Shown piece after piece: positions 7,090-16,607 of a stretch of DNA of 64,000 bases; the first letter of the stretch is position 1; each line of letters begins with the position of its first letter. The stretch is taken from contig JABLWY010000001.1 of the NCBI GenBank assembly GCA_013178255.1, positions 104,001 to 168,000 of the forward strand, read 5' to 3'. The notes below the pieces were generated by a model, which made no database searches, was not told the DNA's origin, and saw nothing but the letters and a program-made list of their open reading frames with translations. The DNA is from Coprothermobacteraceae bacterium. GTDB lineage: Bacteria > Coprothermobacterota > Coprothermobacteria > Coprothermobacterales > Coprothermobacteraceae. The translations under genes and the position numbers were made by a program.

Positions 7090-8258
7090 AATGGATAATC
7101 CATGTAGACATGGACGCTTTCTTTGCTAGCTGTGAACAGGCCATTAACCCGAAACTCAAAGGTAAACCCATAGGCGTCATGGCCGATCCATACGGTAGGG
7201 GTAAAAAACGATCTGTAGTGGCAGCAGCATCTTATGAAGCAAAACGCTGCGGTGTAAAAGCAGGTATGCCACCCAAACAAGCTTTAGAACTCTGTCCCAA
7301 CCTTATTTTGGTGCCTGCTCACCCTTCATATTATGGGTACGTACACCGCGGCACCCTAAAATACCTGAAAACCATTTCTCAGGAAATAGAAGATTACAGC
7401 ATAGATGAATTTTTCATCGCCTACTACGGCAAATCTCCCGACAGAGTGGGCAAAGATATAGAAGCTTTCGTCAAAAAAGAATATGGTATAACGTGCAGCG
7501 TAGGCATCGCACCGGGCAAACTGTTGGCCAAGATGGCTACAGAAGAAGGCAAACCAGACGGGTTGGTGTGGTGGAAACCAGAAGACATACCTGGCGTGTA
7601 CAGATACCTGCCCGTCTCTGCTATACCTGGCATAGGTTCCAACCGAGAAAAACTGCTTAACCAGAACGGCATCTACACGTTAGAAGACCTTGCTTATACG
7701 CCCACCTCCGTAGTCAAGAACTTGCTGGGCATACTTGGCGAGTATTATCAAAAAATAGCATGTGGTGTAGACGAAACGCCCTTAGTTTTAGAAGAACCAC
7801 CCTTGAAGAGTATTACTCGAAGCGTAACACTAGATTACAGCACCCACAACCCGCTAGTGGTGGAAGCTGTAGGTAGGCTTTTGTGTGCTTCCCTGAGCAA
7901 AGGCCTCGAAGAAATAGATGCCAAAGCCAAAGAAATTTTCATATTCTTGCGGTACGATGACATGAGCGGAGAAGCCAATGGCGTGAAATTAGAACTTTAC
8001 ACCAACAATGAGGAAACCATATTCCGTGCTTTTCGTGAACTTAACGCTTCCATGGTTCCCTACCCCCAAGGGGTGCGTTCGGTAGGAGTAGGTATGACGG
8101 ATATAAGGCAACACTACACACCCAGTCTATTCTATAGGGAGAGGCCCAACCCACTAAAACCTGTGCTGGAACATATACGCCAGCGCTATGGATACGACAG
8201 CATCATACCTGCTCATTTGCTGTTCGCCAAGCACTACACGCCCATAATTGCAGAATAA
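7086..8258 (+). CDS. dinB: DNA polymerase IV (Y-family, DinB)
   Basis: A 390-residue Y-family translesion polymerase. It begins KWIIHVDMDAFFASCEQ, with the catalytic aspartates D-M-D near the N-terminus, has SVVAAASYEAKRCGVKAGMP in the fingers, and DYSIDEFFIAYYG holding the catalytic D-E. VSAIPGIGSNREKLL is the helix-hairpin-helix, and the C-terminal ~110 residues are the little-finger domain. GTG 7086 overlaps the upstream stop and gives the usual family N-terminus. Canonical SIDEAYLD is here SIDEFFIA. No LexA-type operator is evident. Confidence 0.93.
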   Translation: MKWIIHVDMDAFFASCEQAINPKLKGKPIGVMADPYGRGKKRSVVAAASYEAKRCGVKAGMPPKQALELCPNLILVPAHPSYYGYVHRGTLKYLKTISQEIEDYSIDEFFIAYYGKSPDRVGKDIEAFVKKEYGITCSVGIAPGKLLAKMATEEGKPDGLVWWKPEDIPGVYRYLPVSAIPGIGSNREKLLNQNGIYTLEDLAYTPTSVVKNLLGILGEYYQKIACGVDETPLVLEEPPLKSITRSVTLDYSTHNPLVVEAVGRLLCASLSKGLEEIDAKAKEIFIFLRYDDMSGEANGVKLELYTNNEETIFRAFRELNASMVPYPQGVRSVGVGMTDIRQHYTPSLFYRERPNPLKPVLEHIRQRYGYDSIIPAHLLFAKHYTPIIAE

Positions 8259-8259
8259 A

Positions 8260-8284
8260 GGGCCCAGGATAGCTACCTGGGCCC
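8260..8284 (+). terminator. Terminator after dinB, also serving the convergent subtilase gene
   Basis: GGGCCCAGG-atagcta-CCTGGGCCC is a 9-bp stem two bases after the dinB stop and just before the 3' end of the convergent subtilase gene. The downstream T-run is weak on the plus strand; on the minus strand CTTTATTCT follows. Confidence 0.7.
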
Positions 8285-8303
8285 CCAAACTTTCAACCCA
8301 TCC

Positions 8304-9695
8304 TCACGGTGACGGGGTCCAATTGACTGCTCCCCAAGCGTTAACCAAACCATAACCGAAATACTTATCCCAACCCGTAGCACCCAAGTCCTTAGCCGTC
8401 CTCAATAGCGCCTGTTCCACCTGAGTAGCCGTAAACTCTGGATGCACAGAGAATACCAGAGCAGCTATAGCTGACACGTGGGGCGTAGCCATGGACGTGC
8501 CTTGGTAGAAGTAGTACCCGAATTTCGACGGGTCTTTGGGGTCAAACGTCTGCTGCAATATGCCATCTTTGTAGCCATCTTTGTTCTGGTCAACCTTTAG
8601 GTCACCACCGGGTGCCACTAACTTCAGTTGAGGCCCATAGCTCGAGTACTTTGTCCTGGCACCATCAAAGCGTGTGGCACCCACGGAGATGCACTCAGGA
8701 TACTTGGCTGGGTAGATTATCTTCGGGTTTCCGCTATTGCCAGCTGCGCATACCACCACTACACCACTGTTTCGCGCGTAGACAATGGCGTCATGAAGAG
8801 TTTGTGAATCGAAGCTTCCTCCCAAACTCAAGTTTATTACGCGTGCACCATGATCTACTGCCCATCTAACTCCGCTGGCTATGTTGTCATAGGTACCCGA
8901 ACCATTGGCATCCAGCACCTTAACAGGCAGAATGGTGGCTTCGTAAGCGATCCCAGCAACTCCTGTTGCGTTATTAGTAGATTGAGCAATGGTCCCTGCC
9001 ACGTGTGTGCCATGCCCTTCGTCGTCGTTGGCGTGTGCGTCACCATTCACGAAGTCGTAGGCACCCTCTGCGTCAAAGTACGTGTTAGCCAAATCTGGAG
9101 CCTGCTTATAGGGCCCATAGTCTTCGTAGGCAACCCCTGTATCCACGACTGCCACTTTGACACCCGTACCCGTGGAAATGGTCCACGCTGATACCGCTTG
9201 CACCCCGTAGTTTGACACATAACCGTTGCTCTGCATGCCCCAATCGTAGAAGTTCCATTGATAAGGCGTGAAAAACGGATCATTGGGTACCCCAGAAACG
9301 TCCAACGCATAAGCTATGTAGTTGGGTTCCACATATTCGACGTCCTTATCCCTTGCCAGCTGCGCAATCAAAAGACCTAAATCTCTGCCCTCAGAGACTT
9401 GGACCACTTCGTAGGGCGCACCATAGCCCCACCGTACCCTGCTCAGCCCAAAAGCTTTGGCTAAACGATCTGAAGCCTTGTGCATGTCGGTTTCTGCCTT
9501 GTATCCCACGATCAACTGCCCTGGTAGAAAGCCATCTTGCACATCTCTAATAGCTAGCTTGATGCCCAAAAACGCACTGTCGGCATACGCCACTGCCTTG
9601 GGCAGTCCCGCACCCCACGGCCAATTCGGTGACAAAGCAAGAAGCAGGGCTACTATGCACACCACGGTGGCCAATAACAAAATTCTCTTCTTCAC
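8304..9695 (-). CDS. Secreted subtilisin-like serine protease (S8, fervidolysin-like)
   Basis: A 463-residue preproprotease. Residues 1-38 are a signal peptide; an I9-like propeptide (about 50-130) ends with the fervidolysin/thermitase-type VEYVEPNYIAY. The catalytic domain carries D185 (VAVVDTGVAY), H228 (DEGHGTHVAGT), the oxyanion N320 (CAAGNSG) and S401 (GTSMATPHVS), so all triad residues are present. Extracellular proteolysis fits the peptide-related genes nearby (pxpBCA). The start is GTG 9695 with GGGGGAGG upstream. It has its own promoter and a leader hairpin that covers part of the Shine-Dalgarno site. Confidence 0.93.
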   Translation of the reverse strand: MKKRILLLATVVCIVALLLALSPNWPWGAGLPKAVAYADSAFLGIKLAIRDVQDGFLPGQLIVGYKAETDMHKASDRLAKAFGLSRVRWGYGAPYEVVQVSEGRDLGLLIAQLARDKDVEYVEPNYIAYALDVSGVPNDPFFTPYQWNFYDWGMQSNGYVSNYGVQAVSAWTISTGTGVKVAVVDTGVAYEDYGPYKQAPDLANTYFDAEGAYDFVNGDAHANDDEGHGTHVAGTIAQSTNNATGVAGIAYEATILPVKVLDANGSGTYDNIASGVRWAVDHGARVINLSLGGSFDSQTLHDAIVYARNSGVVVVCAAGNSGNPKIIYPAKYPECISVGATRFDGARTKYSSYGPQLKLVAPGGDLKVDQNKDGYKDGILQQTFDPKDPSKFGYYFYQGTSMATPHVSAIAALVFSVHPEFTATQVEQALLRTAKDLGATGWDKYFGYGLVNAWGAVNWTPSP

Positions 9696-9706
9696 GATCT
9701 ACACCT

Positions 9707-9760
9707 CCCCCGGCCTCGGAGGGTCTCCGCAAAGGCTCCCGGGGCTATCGGTTAATTATA
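9707..9760 (-). promoter_or_regulatory. Subtilase promoter -10 box and leader hairpin over the Shine-Dalgarno site
   Basis: A perfect TATAAT lies at 9760-9755 (minus). The ~50-nt leader contains CCCCGG (9744-9739) complementary to CCGGGG (9713-9708), and the 3' arm merges into the GGGGGAGG Shine-Dalgarno sequence. Partial occlusion of the ribosome site is possible. No good -35 box was found. Confidence 0.4.
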
Positions 9761-9857
9761 CCCTGTGGTGCTATAAAATGCCACACCATGTTCTTTCCAG
9801 TTCCACAGCGAAACCACTGATAAGCACCCCGATGTACAATAGCAAAAGGGGCTCGAT

Positions 9858-10952
9858 GTGAAGCGTTGGATCGGTTTAGTTCTCTTCGTAGGAGTTTTGG
9901 GATTCCTGCTTGTGGGTAGTCTTGCACTTGCTAAATGGACTGCTAAACAGATATCTACAAACCCTATTGGCCCTTCAGGCCGTCTGGAGCGCGCCCTGAA
10001 GAATGCGTTCCCTGACATATCCGATTCCATAGGTGAGCGTGGAACTCCCACCATAACTAAGACCGTAACGGTTGGCAAACACTCCCTAGCACTAGTAACT
10101 CTAGGCACAGGAGGCGCCTATACTGACTACTACAGCGTAGTAAGAATTGTTAACACGGCAGGAGTCCTTGCTTTCCGCGTGGTTTCTTTTGAATGCGCCG
10201 GGGGCAGCCCGAAACCACTTTACTTCCCCTCAGGATCTTCAGTCAGACACGAGGAAAGGGTGGAGTTGGTTCCCGTGCCTAACACATCTGCTGGTCTACG
10301 CCATGTATCCCTCAGTCTGAACGAGAAAGGTGATATAGACGAGCTCCACATACAGACGTTCGTGTGGGATAACCGCAAGGAGGTTTTCGTGTGTATTCCC
10401 GAATTGTCCACACAAGTAGGTCCGCAGACCCATGATGCCGCAGCCTACAGTTGGGAAAAGCCAGTACCCCTGAACACAGAAGTCACCGCTTCGTACACCT
10501 TCGGCTCGATAAAGACGTTCCCTTCTACGATACAGGTTAAACTGCTTAAGATTGAAAGGATCAAAGAGAATGACCCAAGGTACGACATGATCCTGAGGGT
10601 TAACAGCGACCTCAAAATAGGCAAGAAAACAGGCTATGAATTCCTCCTAGCGAAAGTAGGGCTTAGGTACCTCGATGGGTCAGCCCCCGACGACCAACAG
10701 TTCATGCTCAACCCCCTGTACCTGTTCGTAGCGTACTCCGCCGATGGAAAAGAACGTTACGCCACCTTGCAGAACTACCCCACAGGCCTTATGGGGCTAC
10801 TGGTGGCAAAACGTTACTACGTGGAGGGATACATAGTCTTCCACGTACGATCAGATGATCATAAGCCCCGCATAGGACTGCTACCCGACCAGACTTCTCC
10901 TGAGTTAGCACCTACGGTGTGGTTCCAGGGATGGGCAGGTTCAGACCCTTAG
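9858..10952 (+). CDS. Secreted or membrane-anchored protein of unknown function
   Basis: A 364-residue protein that I do not recognise. It starts MKRWIGLVLFVGVLGFLLVG, one N-terminal hydrophobic segment that is either a signal peptide or an anchor, and the rest is hydrophilic and beta-rich. A segment near residues 240-300 (LRVNSDLKIGKKTGYEFLLAKVGLRY) loosely resembles extracytoplasmic DUF4352-like folds, but this is weak. GTG 9858 has AAAAGGGG seven to eight bases upstream. It is divergent from the subtilase and its last 12 bp overlap the 3' end of galK, so the two transcripts converge. No terminator lies between them. Confidence 0.7.
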   Translation: MKRWIGLVLFVGVLGFLLVGSLALAKWTAKQISTNPIGPSGRLERALKNAFPDISDSIGERGTPTITKTVTVGKHSLALVTLGTGGAYTDYYSVVRIVNTAGVLAFRVVSFECAGGSPKPLYFPSGSSVRHEERVELVPVPNTSAGLRHVSLSLNEKGDIDELHIQTFVWDNRKEVFVCIPELSTQVGPQTHDAAAYSWEKPVPLNTEVTASYTFGSIKTFPSTIQVKLLKIERIKENDPRYDMILRVNSDLKIGKKTGYEFLLAKVGLRYLDGSAPDDQQFMLNPLYLFVAYSADGKERYATLQNYPTGLMGLLVAKRYYVEGYIVFHVRSDDHKPRIGLLPDQTSPELAPTVWFQGWAGSDP

Positions 10953-12113
10953 CGCTCGAGCCCCTTGGGCAGGTCTGACCACGTATATGCTAGGAGAATA
11001 CCCCACTGCCTTCGTATACTCGGCGGAAACTCTGTCCTTGAAGTACTCCAGTGCTTCAGTTTTGACAATACTGACTGTACAACCCCCGAAGCCGGCCCCA
11101 GTCATCCGTGTCCCAAGCACGCCTTCAGTGGTAAGCGCAAGCTCCACTAGGAGGTCTAACTCGGGGCAGCTCACCTCAAAATCATATTTCAGCGAGCTGT
11201 GGGACTGCACCATCAGCTCGCCAAACCGCACAAGATTGCCGTTTCTGAGAGCCTGCACAGCTTGTAGTACCCTGTGGTTTTCGGTAACCACGTGTCGAGC
11301 GCGCTTTCTTATAACCTCGTCGCTTATCAACCGGCCGTATATCGCGAACTCGCCAGGCGTTACGTCGGCCAAGTTCTTAACGCGTAAGACTCTCCTCAGG
11401 TCGCTTAATGCCCTTTCACACTCGAACCGCCTTTGGTTGTACTCAGAATCAGCAAGGCTCCTTTTCTTATTAGTATTGGTGACAACCACGGCATAACCGC
11501 TCAGCGGAAGCGGTATGTGCTCAAATTCCAGGGTGTCGCTCTTAAGCAGCAGAGCGCAATTCTCCTTAGACAGGGCTGAAGCGAATTGATCCATTATGCC
11601 GCAGTTTACACCCACGAACTCGTTTTCTGCCTTGCGGCAAAGCTGAGCAATCAGAGAACCACTCAGACCGAGATCGAACAGCTCGCTTAGTCCAAGAGCT
11701 GTGACTACTTCAATGGAAGCCGAGGATGACAAACCCGCTTCCATGGGGAGATCCCCGTAAAACACAACCTCAAATCCGCCGATAGCTAAACCCTCATCAA
11801 GTAACACTTTAACAACGCCCTTAGGGTAGTTCGCCCATCTTACTACCGCGTCAGGAGAAACACTTCCGAGTTCTGCTTCAACCAGATCGTCGCAGTTCGC
11901 GGAGTACAACAGAATCCTGCGATCTTTACGTCTCCGCATAGCTGCGTAAGTGCCCAATTCCACAGCTATGGGAAACACGTATCCGCCATTGTAGTCAGTA
12001 TGATCACCTATCAGGTTCACCCTGCCCGGCGCGAAGAAAACCCTAATTGCTCCACCCTCGCCAAACACTTTGCGAAAATAGCTTAATACCTTGTTAGCTC
12101 CCTCTTCTTCCAC
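10941..12113 (-). CDS. galK: Galactokinase (GHMP family)
   Basis: A 390-residue protein with all galactokinase motifs: FFAPGRVNLIGDHTDYNGGYVFP near residues 26-48, the ATP-binding GDLPMEAGLSSSASIEV, MDQFASAL with the catalytic Asp, and GARMTGAGFGGC-type GTRMTGAGFGGCTVS near 340. It phosphorylates D-galactose at C1 as the first Leloir step. GTG 12113 lies two bases after the galT stop, with GAGAGGTGG upstream. It is the last gene of MFS-galA-bgl-galT-galK. No galE is present in the window. Confidence 0.95.
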   Translation of the reverse strand: MEEEGANKVLSYFRKVFGEGGAIRVFFAPGRVNLIGDHTDYNGGYVFPIAVELGTYAAMRRRKDRRILLYSANCDDLVEAELGSVSPDAVVRWANYPKGVVKVLLDEGLAIGGFEVVFYGDLPMEAGLSSSASIEVVTALGLSELFDLGLSGSLIAQLCRKAENEFVGVNCGIMDQFASALSKENCALLLKSDTLEFEHIPLPLSGYAVVVTNTNKKRSLADSEYNQRRFECERALSDLRRVLRVKNLADVTPGEFAIYGRLISDEVIRKRARHVVTENHRVLQAVQALRNGNLVRFGELMVQSHSSLKYDFEVSCPELDLLVELALTTEGVLGTRMTGAGFGGCTVSIVKTEALEYFKDRVSAEYTKAVGYSPSIYVVRPAQGARALRV

Positions 12114-12115
12114 CT

Positions 12116-13675
12116 CTAGTCCACCTCTCTGAATCCCGCTTCCAGCAAGAAGCGAGCAAACGCTTTCTGTCCGTTAGCGTGCCTCTTGAACACACCGCAG
12201 TCGAGGAGCACCTGCAAGAACTTTGATCCAACTTCGTGCTTCAACACTTCCCAAGCCTCATCAGGTGTAAGGTCGGTGCCGTACTTACCTATAAGCTCCT
12301 CTATCCAATGCCCGTGTTTGGCTAATATGCTGTCTTCTAAGACCTGATTCTTATCATAGGACTGCCGACCAGTGAGTATGCTAGCTATTTTCTCGAGTTC
12401 ACCCTTCAACCTGCCAGGGAGTATTGCCAATCCCATAACTTCGATCAGGCCTATGTTTTCCTTCTTAATGTGGTGAAGTTGCTCGTGGGGATGGAAGATG
12501 CCCCAAGGGTGCTCCTCGCTTGTGCGGTTATTTCTGAGAACAATATAGAGCCTGAATTCACCGTCAGGGAGCATGCGAGCCACAGGCGTTACAGTATTGT
12601 GCATGATCATCTGCCCGTCCTTCTCACTATACGGACGGATACTTGACTCTTCATCTTCGTATCCACGCCACAATTCCGTAAGCATGGCTGCCACGTCGAC
12701 GAGAGCCTCTTTGTCAGCGCTCGTCAACCGTATCACTGATAGCGGCCACCTAATCGTATCCACCACCACCTGAGGGGCACTGGGATGACTGAAATGTCTC
12801 TCAGCTGGAGCACTTTCCATGGGGAAGATATACTTCCCCCCTTGATAGTGTTCGTGCGACAAAATCGAGCCGCCCACTATGGGTAGATCGGCGTTTGACC
12901 CCATGAAGTAGTGGCGATACTGTTCAACAAACTCTAGTAGCCTCTCAAAAGTCGCAGGAGTGATTCGCATGGGGACATGGCCTCTGTAGACCAATATGCA
13001 GTGTTCGTCATAGTACGAGTAAGGTGAGTACTGCAGGTACCACTCTTCGCCGCCAAGGGTCACAGGGATTACTCTAAGGTTTTGCCTAGCGGGATGCCCC
13101 ACATTCCCAGAAAAGCCCACGTTGTCAATGCACAGTAGACAGCGTGGATACCTAGAAGACTGCGCGTCCCTTTCCCTTTCTATGTCGCGAGGGTCTTTCT
13201 CGGGCTTAGCTACGTTTATAGTTATGACCAAAGGTCCATACTCAGTTGTAGTGGTCCATGTCATGTTCTGCCGTGCTTCACTCAACTTTACGTAGTTGGA
13301 GGCCACTGACAAGTTGTAGAACCAATCGGTCGCAGCCTCGACCCCTTGCGTCGACCTGATGTGGTTAAAAGTCTTGACCACTTCCGATGCCCTAGGCATC
13401 AACAACCCCACAATGCGAGTGCTAAACAATTCCCTTTCTACGGCAGAATCTGGGATTATCCCTTTGGAAACGGCGTACGCGAGCAAGGCGCCAATAATTC
13501 CATCAAGATCATCATCGGTCTCGATTTCACGGCCCATGTAGGGTTCGGGCAACCTCAGTAGGTCCAAAAGAGCATTCCTGCAGGGGATCACATCCATTCT
13601 CTCGATAAGGCCTTTTTCCAAGGCATAGGCCAGAAGTTTTTCTACATAAAGAGCTGCAGCTTGCTCATCTGGCAT
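12116..13675 (-). CDS. galT: UTP/UDP-glucose-hexose-1-phosphate uridylyltransferase, class II (GalT)
   Basis: A 519-residue protein of the large Firmicutes-type class II GalT family (usual length about 490-520). Visible motifs include LCIDNVGFSGNVGHPARQNLR, YFMGSNADLPIVGGSILSHEHYQGG (with H-x-H-x-Q) and HPHEQLHHIKKENIGLIEVMGLAILP. It exchanges UMP between UDP-glucose and galactose-1-phosphate. ATG 13675 has GGAGG upstream, and the stop lies two bases before galK, so the two are tightly coupled. Confidence 0.94.
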   Translation of the reverse strand: MPDEQAAALYVEKLLAYALEKGLIERMDVIPCRNALLDLLRLPEPYMGREIETDDDLDGIIGALLAYAVSKGIIPDSAVERELFSTRIVGLLMPRASEVVKTFNHIRSTQGVEAATDWFYNLSVASNYVKLSEARQNMTWTTTTEYGPLVITINVAKPEKDPRDIERERDAQSSRYPRCLLCIDNVGFSGNVGHPARQNLRVIPVTLGGEEWYLQYSPYSYYDEHCILVYRGHVPMRITPATFERLLEFVEQYRHYFMGSNADLPIVGGSILSHEHYQGGKYIFPMESAPAERHFSHPSAPQVVVDTIRWPLSVIRLTSADKEALVDVAAMLTELWRGYEDEESSIRPYSEKDGQMIMHNTVTPVARMLPDGEFRLYIVLRNNRTSEEHPWGIFHPHEQLHHIKKENIGLIEVMGLAILPGRLKGELEKIASILTGRQSYDKNQVLEDSILAKHGHWIEELIGKYGTDLTPDEAWEVLKHEVGSKFLQVLLDCGVFKRHANGQKAFARFLLEAGFREVD

Positions 13676-13705
13676 TCTTGCATCCTCCGCTAGTAGGATT
13701 CCCGG

Positions 13706-14929
13706 TCAAAGCCCCTCGCTAGCTATCTCTCTGTATATGTACGCGCTTCGCCTCGGCTTTCGCTCCTGAGTGTCAAAGTCTACTTCGAACAAACCAAACC
13801 GCATGGAGTATCCCTCTGCCCACTCGAAGTTGTCCATAAGTGACCAATGCATGTACCCTATCACATTGACTCCTTTCTTTCGTGCTTCCCTCAACAAGTT
13901 GATGGTATCCTGAATCACCCTTGGCCGCCACTTGTCGGCTTTATCAGCCGTCCCATGTTCTGTGATCATCACGTCTTTGCCATACCTGTCCTTGACGCTA
14001 AGGAGCACACGCAGGATCCCCTCAGGATAGATTTCTTGACCAAAGTCATTGGTCTCCCCCTTCACGGCTAGATCAAACCATCCCTTGAGCTTGAACCGAG
14101 CAAAAACCCTAGTGTAGTAGTTTATGCCTATGAAATCCATAGAATCTAGCAAGCCCTCCACGTGTTCGTAGTTTCCGAAGGGCTTTACGATGCGGCCTGT
14201 ACTCAGAGAATCGAGTATGGCGTAATTGTATATGTAGTTTAGGCGATTGGCCAAAGCCACATCCAGGGGGTTCCAGTCCCTAAATGGGTCGATCAAAGTC
14301 ATGTTGTGAGCAATAGAAACCTTGTTATCGGGATTCGCCTCCTTGATTAAGCGATAGGCGCGCGCGTGGGCCTTTATCAAGTGATTAACCGCCTTAAAAG
14401 CTTCTTTCATGTTCTTGTGGCCAGGCGGCCACCAACCCATTATGTAACCCATAGTCCCTATAACAACGGGTTCGTTTATGGTAATCCAGTAGCGGACGTA
14501 GGGCTTGAAATAAGGGACCACTTTGCTTACAAAACGCTCGAAATATTCAGGGAACTTTTCGTTTAGAAAGCCTCCTTTGTTGTAAAGCCAAATGGGTATA
14601 GTGAAGTGGTGAAGGGTGAGCACAGGTTCGATGCGCATCTCGCGCAAGGTTTCCAGCATATCTACGTAGTGGTCTATAGCATCTTCGTCAAATACGCCCT
14701 CTTCCTTTTCTATGCGAGACCACTCCACTGAGAACCTGTAGGCATTGTTGTTCAGGAATTTTATGAGTTCGAAGTCCTCCTTGTACCTGTGATAGTGGTC
14801 ACATGCGACGGCGGAAGAATCGCCAGTCTTTATGCCCCCCTGCTGTTCCCAAAGCCACCAATCGTTGTTGAAGTTTCCGCCCTCCACTTGGTGAGCAGCA
14901 GTAGCCACGCCCCACAAGAACTTGTCCAT
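13706..14929 (-). CDS. Glycoside hydrolase family 1 (beta-glucosidase/beta-galactosidase)
   Basis: A 407-residue GH1 enzyme: FLWGVATAAHQVEGG at the N-terminus, acid/base E153 in WITINEPVV, and nucleophile E324 in VMITEHGTADK. The usual TENG is TEHG here. It lacks a signal peptide, so it hydrolyses imported beta-glucosides or beta-galactosides. ATG 14929 with AAAGGGGG upstream was chosen over the longer 14989 start, because it gives the canonical family N-terminus. It lies between the alpha-galactosidase and galT, and a role in releasing galactose or glucose is likely; the exact substrate is open. Confidence 0.92.
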   Translation of the reverse strand: MDKFLWGVATAAHQVEGGNFNNDWWLWEQQGGIKTGDSSAVACDHYHRYKEDFELIKFLNNNAYRFSVEWSRIEKEEGVFDEDAIDHYVDMLETLREMRIEPVLTLHHFTIPIWLYNKGGFLNEKFPEYFERFVSKVVPYFKPYVRYWITINEPVVIGTMGYIMGWWPPGHKNMKEAFKAVNHLIKAHARAYRLIKEANPDNKVSIAHNMTLIDPFRDWNPLDVALANRLNYIYNYAILDSLSTGRIVKPFGNYEHVEGLLDSMDFIGINYYTRVFARFKLKGWFDLAVKGETNDFGQEIYPEGILRVLLSVKDRYGKDVMITEHGTADKADKWRPRVIQDTINLLREARKKGVNVIGYMHWSLMDNFEWAEGYSMRFGLFEVDFDTQERKPRRSAYIYREIASEGL

Positions 14930-14933
14930 TTCA

Positions 14934-16607
14934 TTACCCCCTTTCTTTGACATCTGCCTCCTCCAAGAAAATGCGCATTTGGTGAGCACCTATGATGCCA
15001 TCGGCCCCGTTTCGAAGTAATTCTTTGCCTTGCACGTTTAACGGATGCACTGTATCGGAGAGGTTCAAGTATCCCCTAACCTTGCCCCTGGAGCAACTAC
15101 CTGTGAAAACATACAAATCGGTTGTGCCTCTCACGTCCTCAATCCTAAAATCAGGTATCTCTCGCTGTATGTCTATCAGTAGATCGAAGTCAGAGTGGTC
15201 CAAGCCGTACAAAGGATCCGAGAAGAAGATTACATCAGAAAGTAGGTAATTGGCTAAGATCAATGTTCTGCGCTCTTCTCTAGAGAGCCTCTTTGGCCTC
15301 AAGAAAACAACGTCAGGGTCTCGCAGGAAAAAGGAATTGCCCAATATGGCCCTATTCACTGAGTTCCTCAAGGCGTTGTAAGCAGAGACGCGCCCACCAA
15401 AGGCTAGAGCCTTAAGCAGGCGGTCTTCCCAATTATCAGCCGTATCAGGCCCTATACGGAGAATGTCGTAGAAACCAGTAGCAGGCATGACAGGAGCGCC
15501 ACAGCCCATTATTAGTGCACCCGCAGACGCTCGCCGCAGCAGTTCCATCCCTTTTAAGAAAGCCTCGTAGCGGGTTGAAGCACCGTACCACTGCCCCTCC
15601 AATAACCCAGCGTACAGAAAATCGAACTTGAACATGGTGAAACCTTGGTCCAGGAGATAAGCAATGCGTTCTTGCAAGTACGATTGGACTTCAGGGTGAG
15701 TGACGTCCAAAGCGTAGAAGTAGCCACTCCACAACGGGTTAAACCCCGCAACTACGGGGCTCCCGTCACTATCTTGCAGCAACCAGTCCCTATGGAGCGT
15801 GAATAATCGGGACCGCCGTTCACAGATGAATGGAGCCATCCAAATGCCAGCACTCATGCCAGCTGCTCGAGCTTCATCGGCGATATGTCTCAGGGAACCT
15901 GTTGGAAAGCGCTCATTCTCATACCAGTCGCCTACCCTTTGTTCCCAGCCATCGTCAATCTGGAACAGACTCAAGCGGACGGGTATTTGAACCAAATGCT
16001 TTGTGTTCTTTAACAGTTCCTGCGCATTGATGCGAGTGTAATAGTAATACCAAGAGGTCCAACCCCATAACTTCTCCGTTCGCGCATGCGGCCAAACGGG
16101 AGCTGAATCCTCAACTACTTCTAACCCAGCGAATGTAAATTCCGTAGCGCGTTGACCAAACTCCACAATAACATCCAAAGTCCTATCGCTGTTAAGGCGG
16201 AAGTGTACCAAGCTCTCCCACGTCGAAGGAGATATCCTGACGCAGCAATCACCAGACCTCAAGTAAGTGAAAAAATGGCCGATTTCGGGTTGAGGATAGA
16301 CAGTATCCAAGTAGTGCGCCCACAAAACTTTCCAAGGTACTACTCGCTCCTTATAAGCGGGCTCAATTTCGTAGGAAGGAGACCACGAGATGAAGCCGTT
16401 CCTAAAGAATCTCATAGGCCAAGGACCATCGGCCCGGAACCTCAGCGTCACGTCACGAATGCGCGTTTCTCTTCCCACAGTCAGCTTGAAACCAAAATCG
16501 GCCGTAGGTTGGAAAACACAGTCGCTACTGTTAAACGTGGGCGCAGTTAGTTCGGTGTTCAGGTCGCCAGCTATAAGGATCTTGCAAAGTTCAAGCTTGA
16601 TTTCCAT
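14934..16607 (-). CDS. galA: Alpha-galactosidase, GH36 (Thermotoga GalA-like)
   Basis: A 557-residue cytoplasmic enzyme close in length to Thermotoga maritima GalA (552). WGWTSWYYYYTRIN and FQIDDGWEQRVGDW form the substrate pocket, D329 in MFKFDFLYAG is the expected nucleophile, and D388 in RIGPDTADNW the acid/base. It should release galactose from melibiose- or raffinose-type sugars for the downstream galT-galK. It overlaps the end of the MFS gene by 17 bp, with GGAG upstream of ATG 16607. Confidence 0.93.
   Translation of the reverse strand: MEIKLELCKILIAGDLNTELTAPTFNSSDCVFQPTADFGFKLTVGRETRIRDVTLRFRADGPWPMRFFRNGFISWSPSYEIEPAYKERVVPWKVLWAHYLDTVYPQPEIGHFFTYLRSGDCCVRISPSTWESLVHFRLNSDRTLDVIVEFGQRATEFTFAGLEVVEDSAPVWPHARTEKLWGWTSWYYYYTRINAQELLKNTKHLVQIPVRLSLFQIDDGWEQRVGDWYENERFPTGSLRHIADEARAAGMSAGIWMAPFICERRSRLFTLHRDWLLQDSDGSPVVAGFNPLWSGYFYALDVTHPEVQSYLQERIAYLLDQGFTMFKFDFLYAGLLEGQWYGASTRYEAFLKGMELLRRASAGALIMGCGAPVMPATGFYDILRIGPDTADNWEDRLLKALAFGGRVSAYNALRNSVNRAILGNSFFLRDPDVVFLRPKRLSREERRTLILANYLLSDVIFFSDPLYGLDHSDFDLLIDIQREIPDFRIEDVRGTTDLYVFTGSCSRGKVRGYLNLSDTVHPLNVQGKELLRNGADGIIGAHQMRIFLEEADVKERG

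Noticed and set aside
9457..9861. Plus-strand frames across the subtilase start region
   Set aside because: Shadow of the protease gene and its leader; low-complexity translation.
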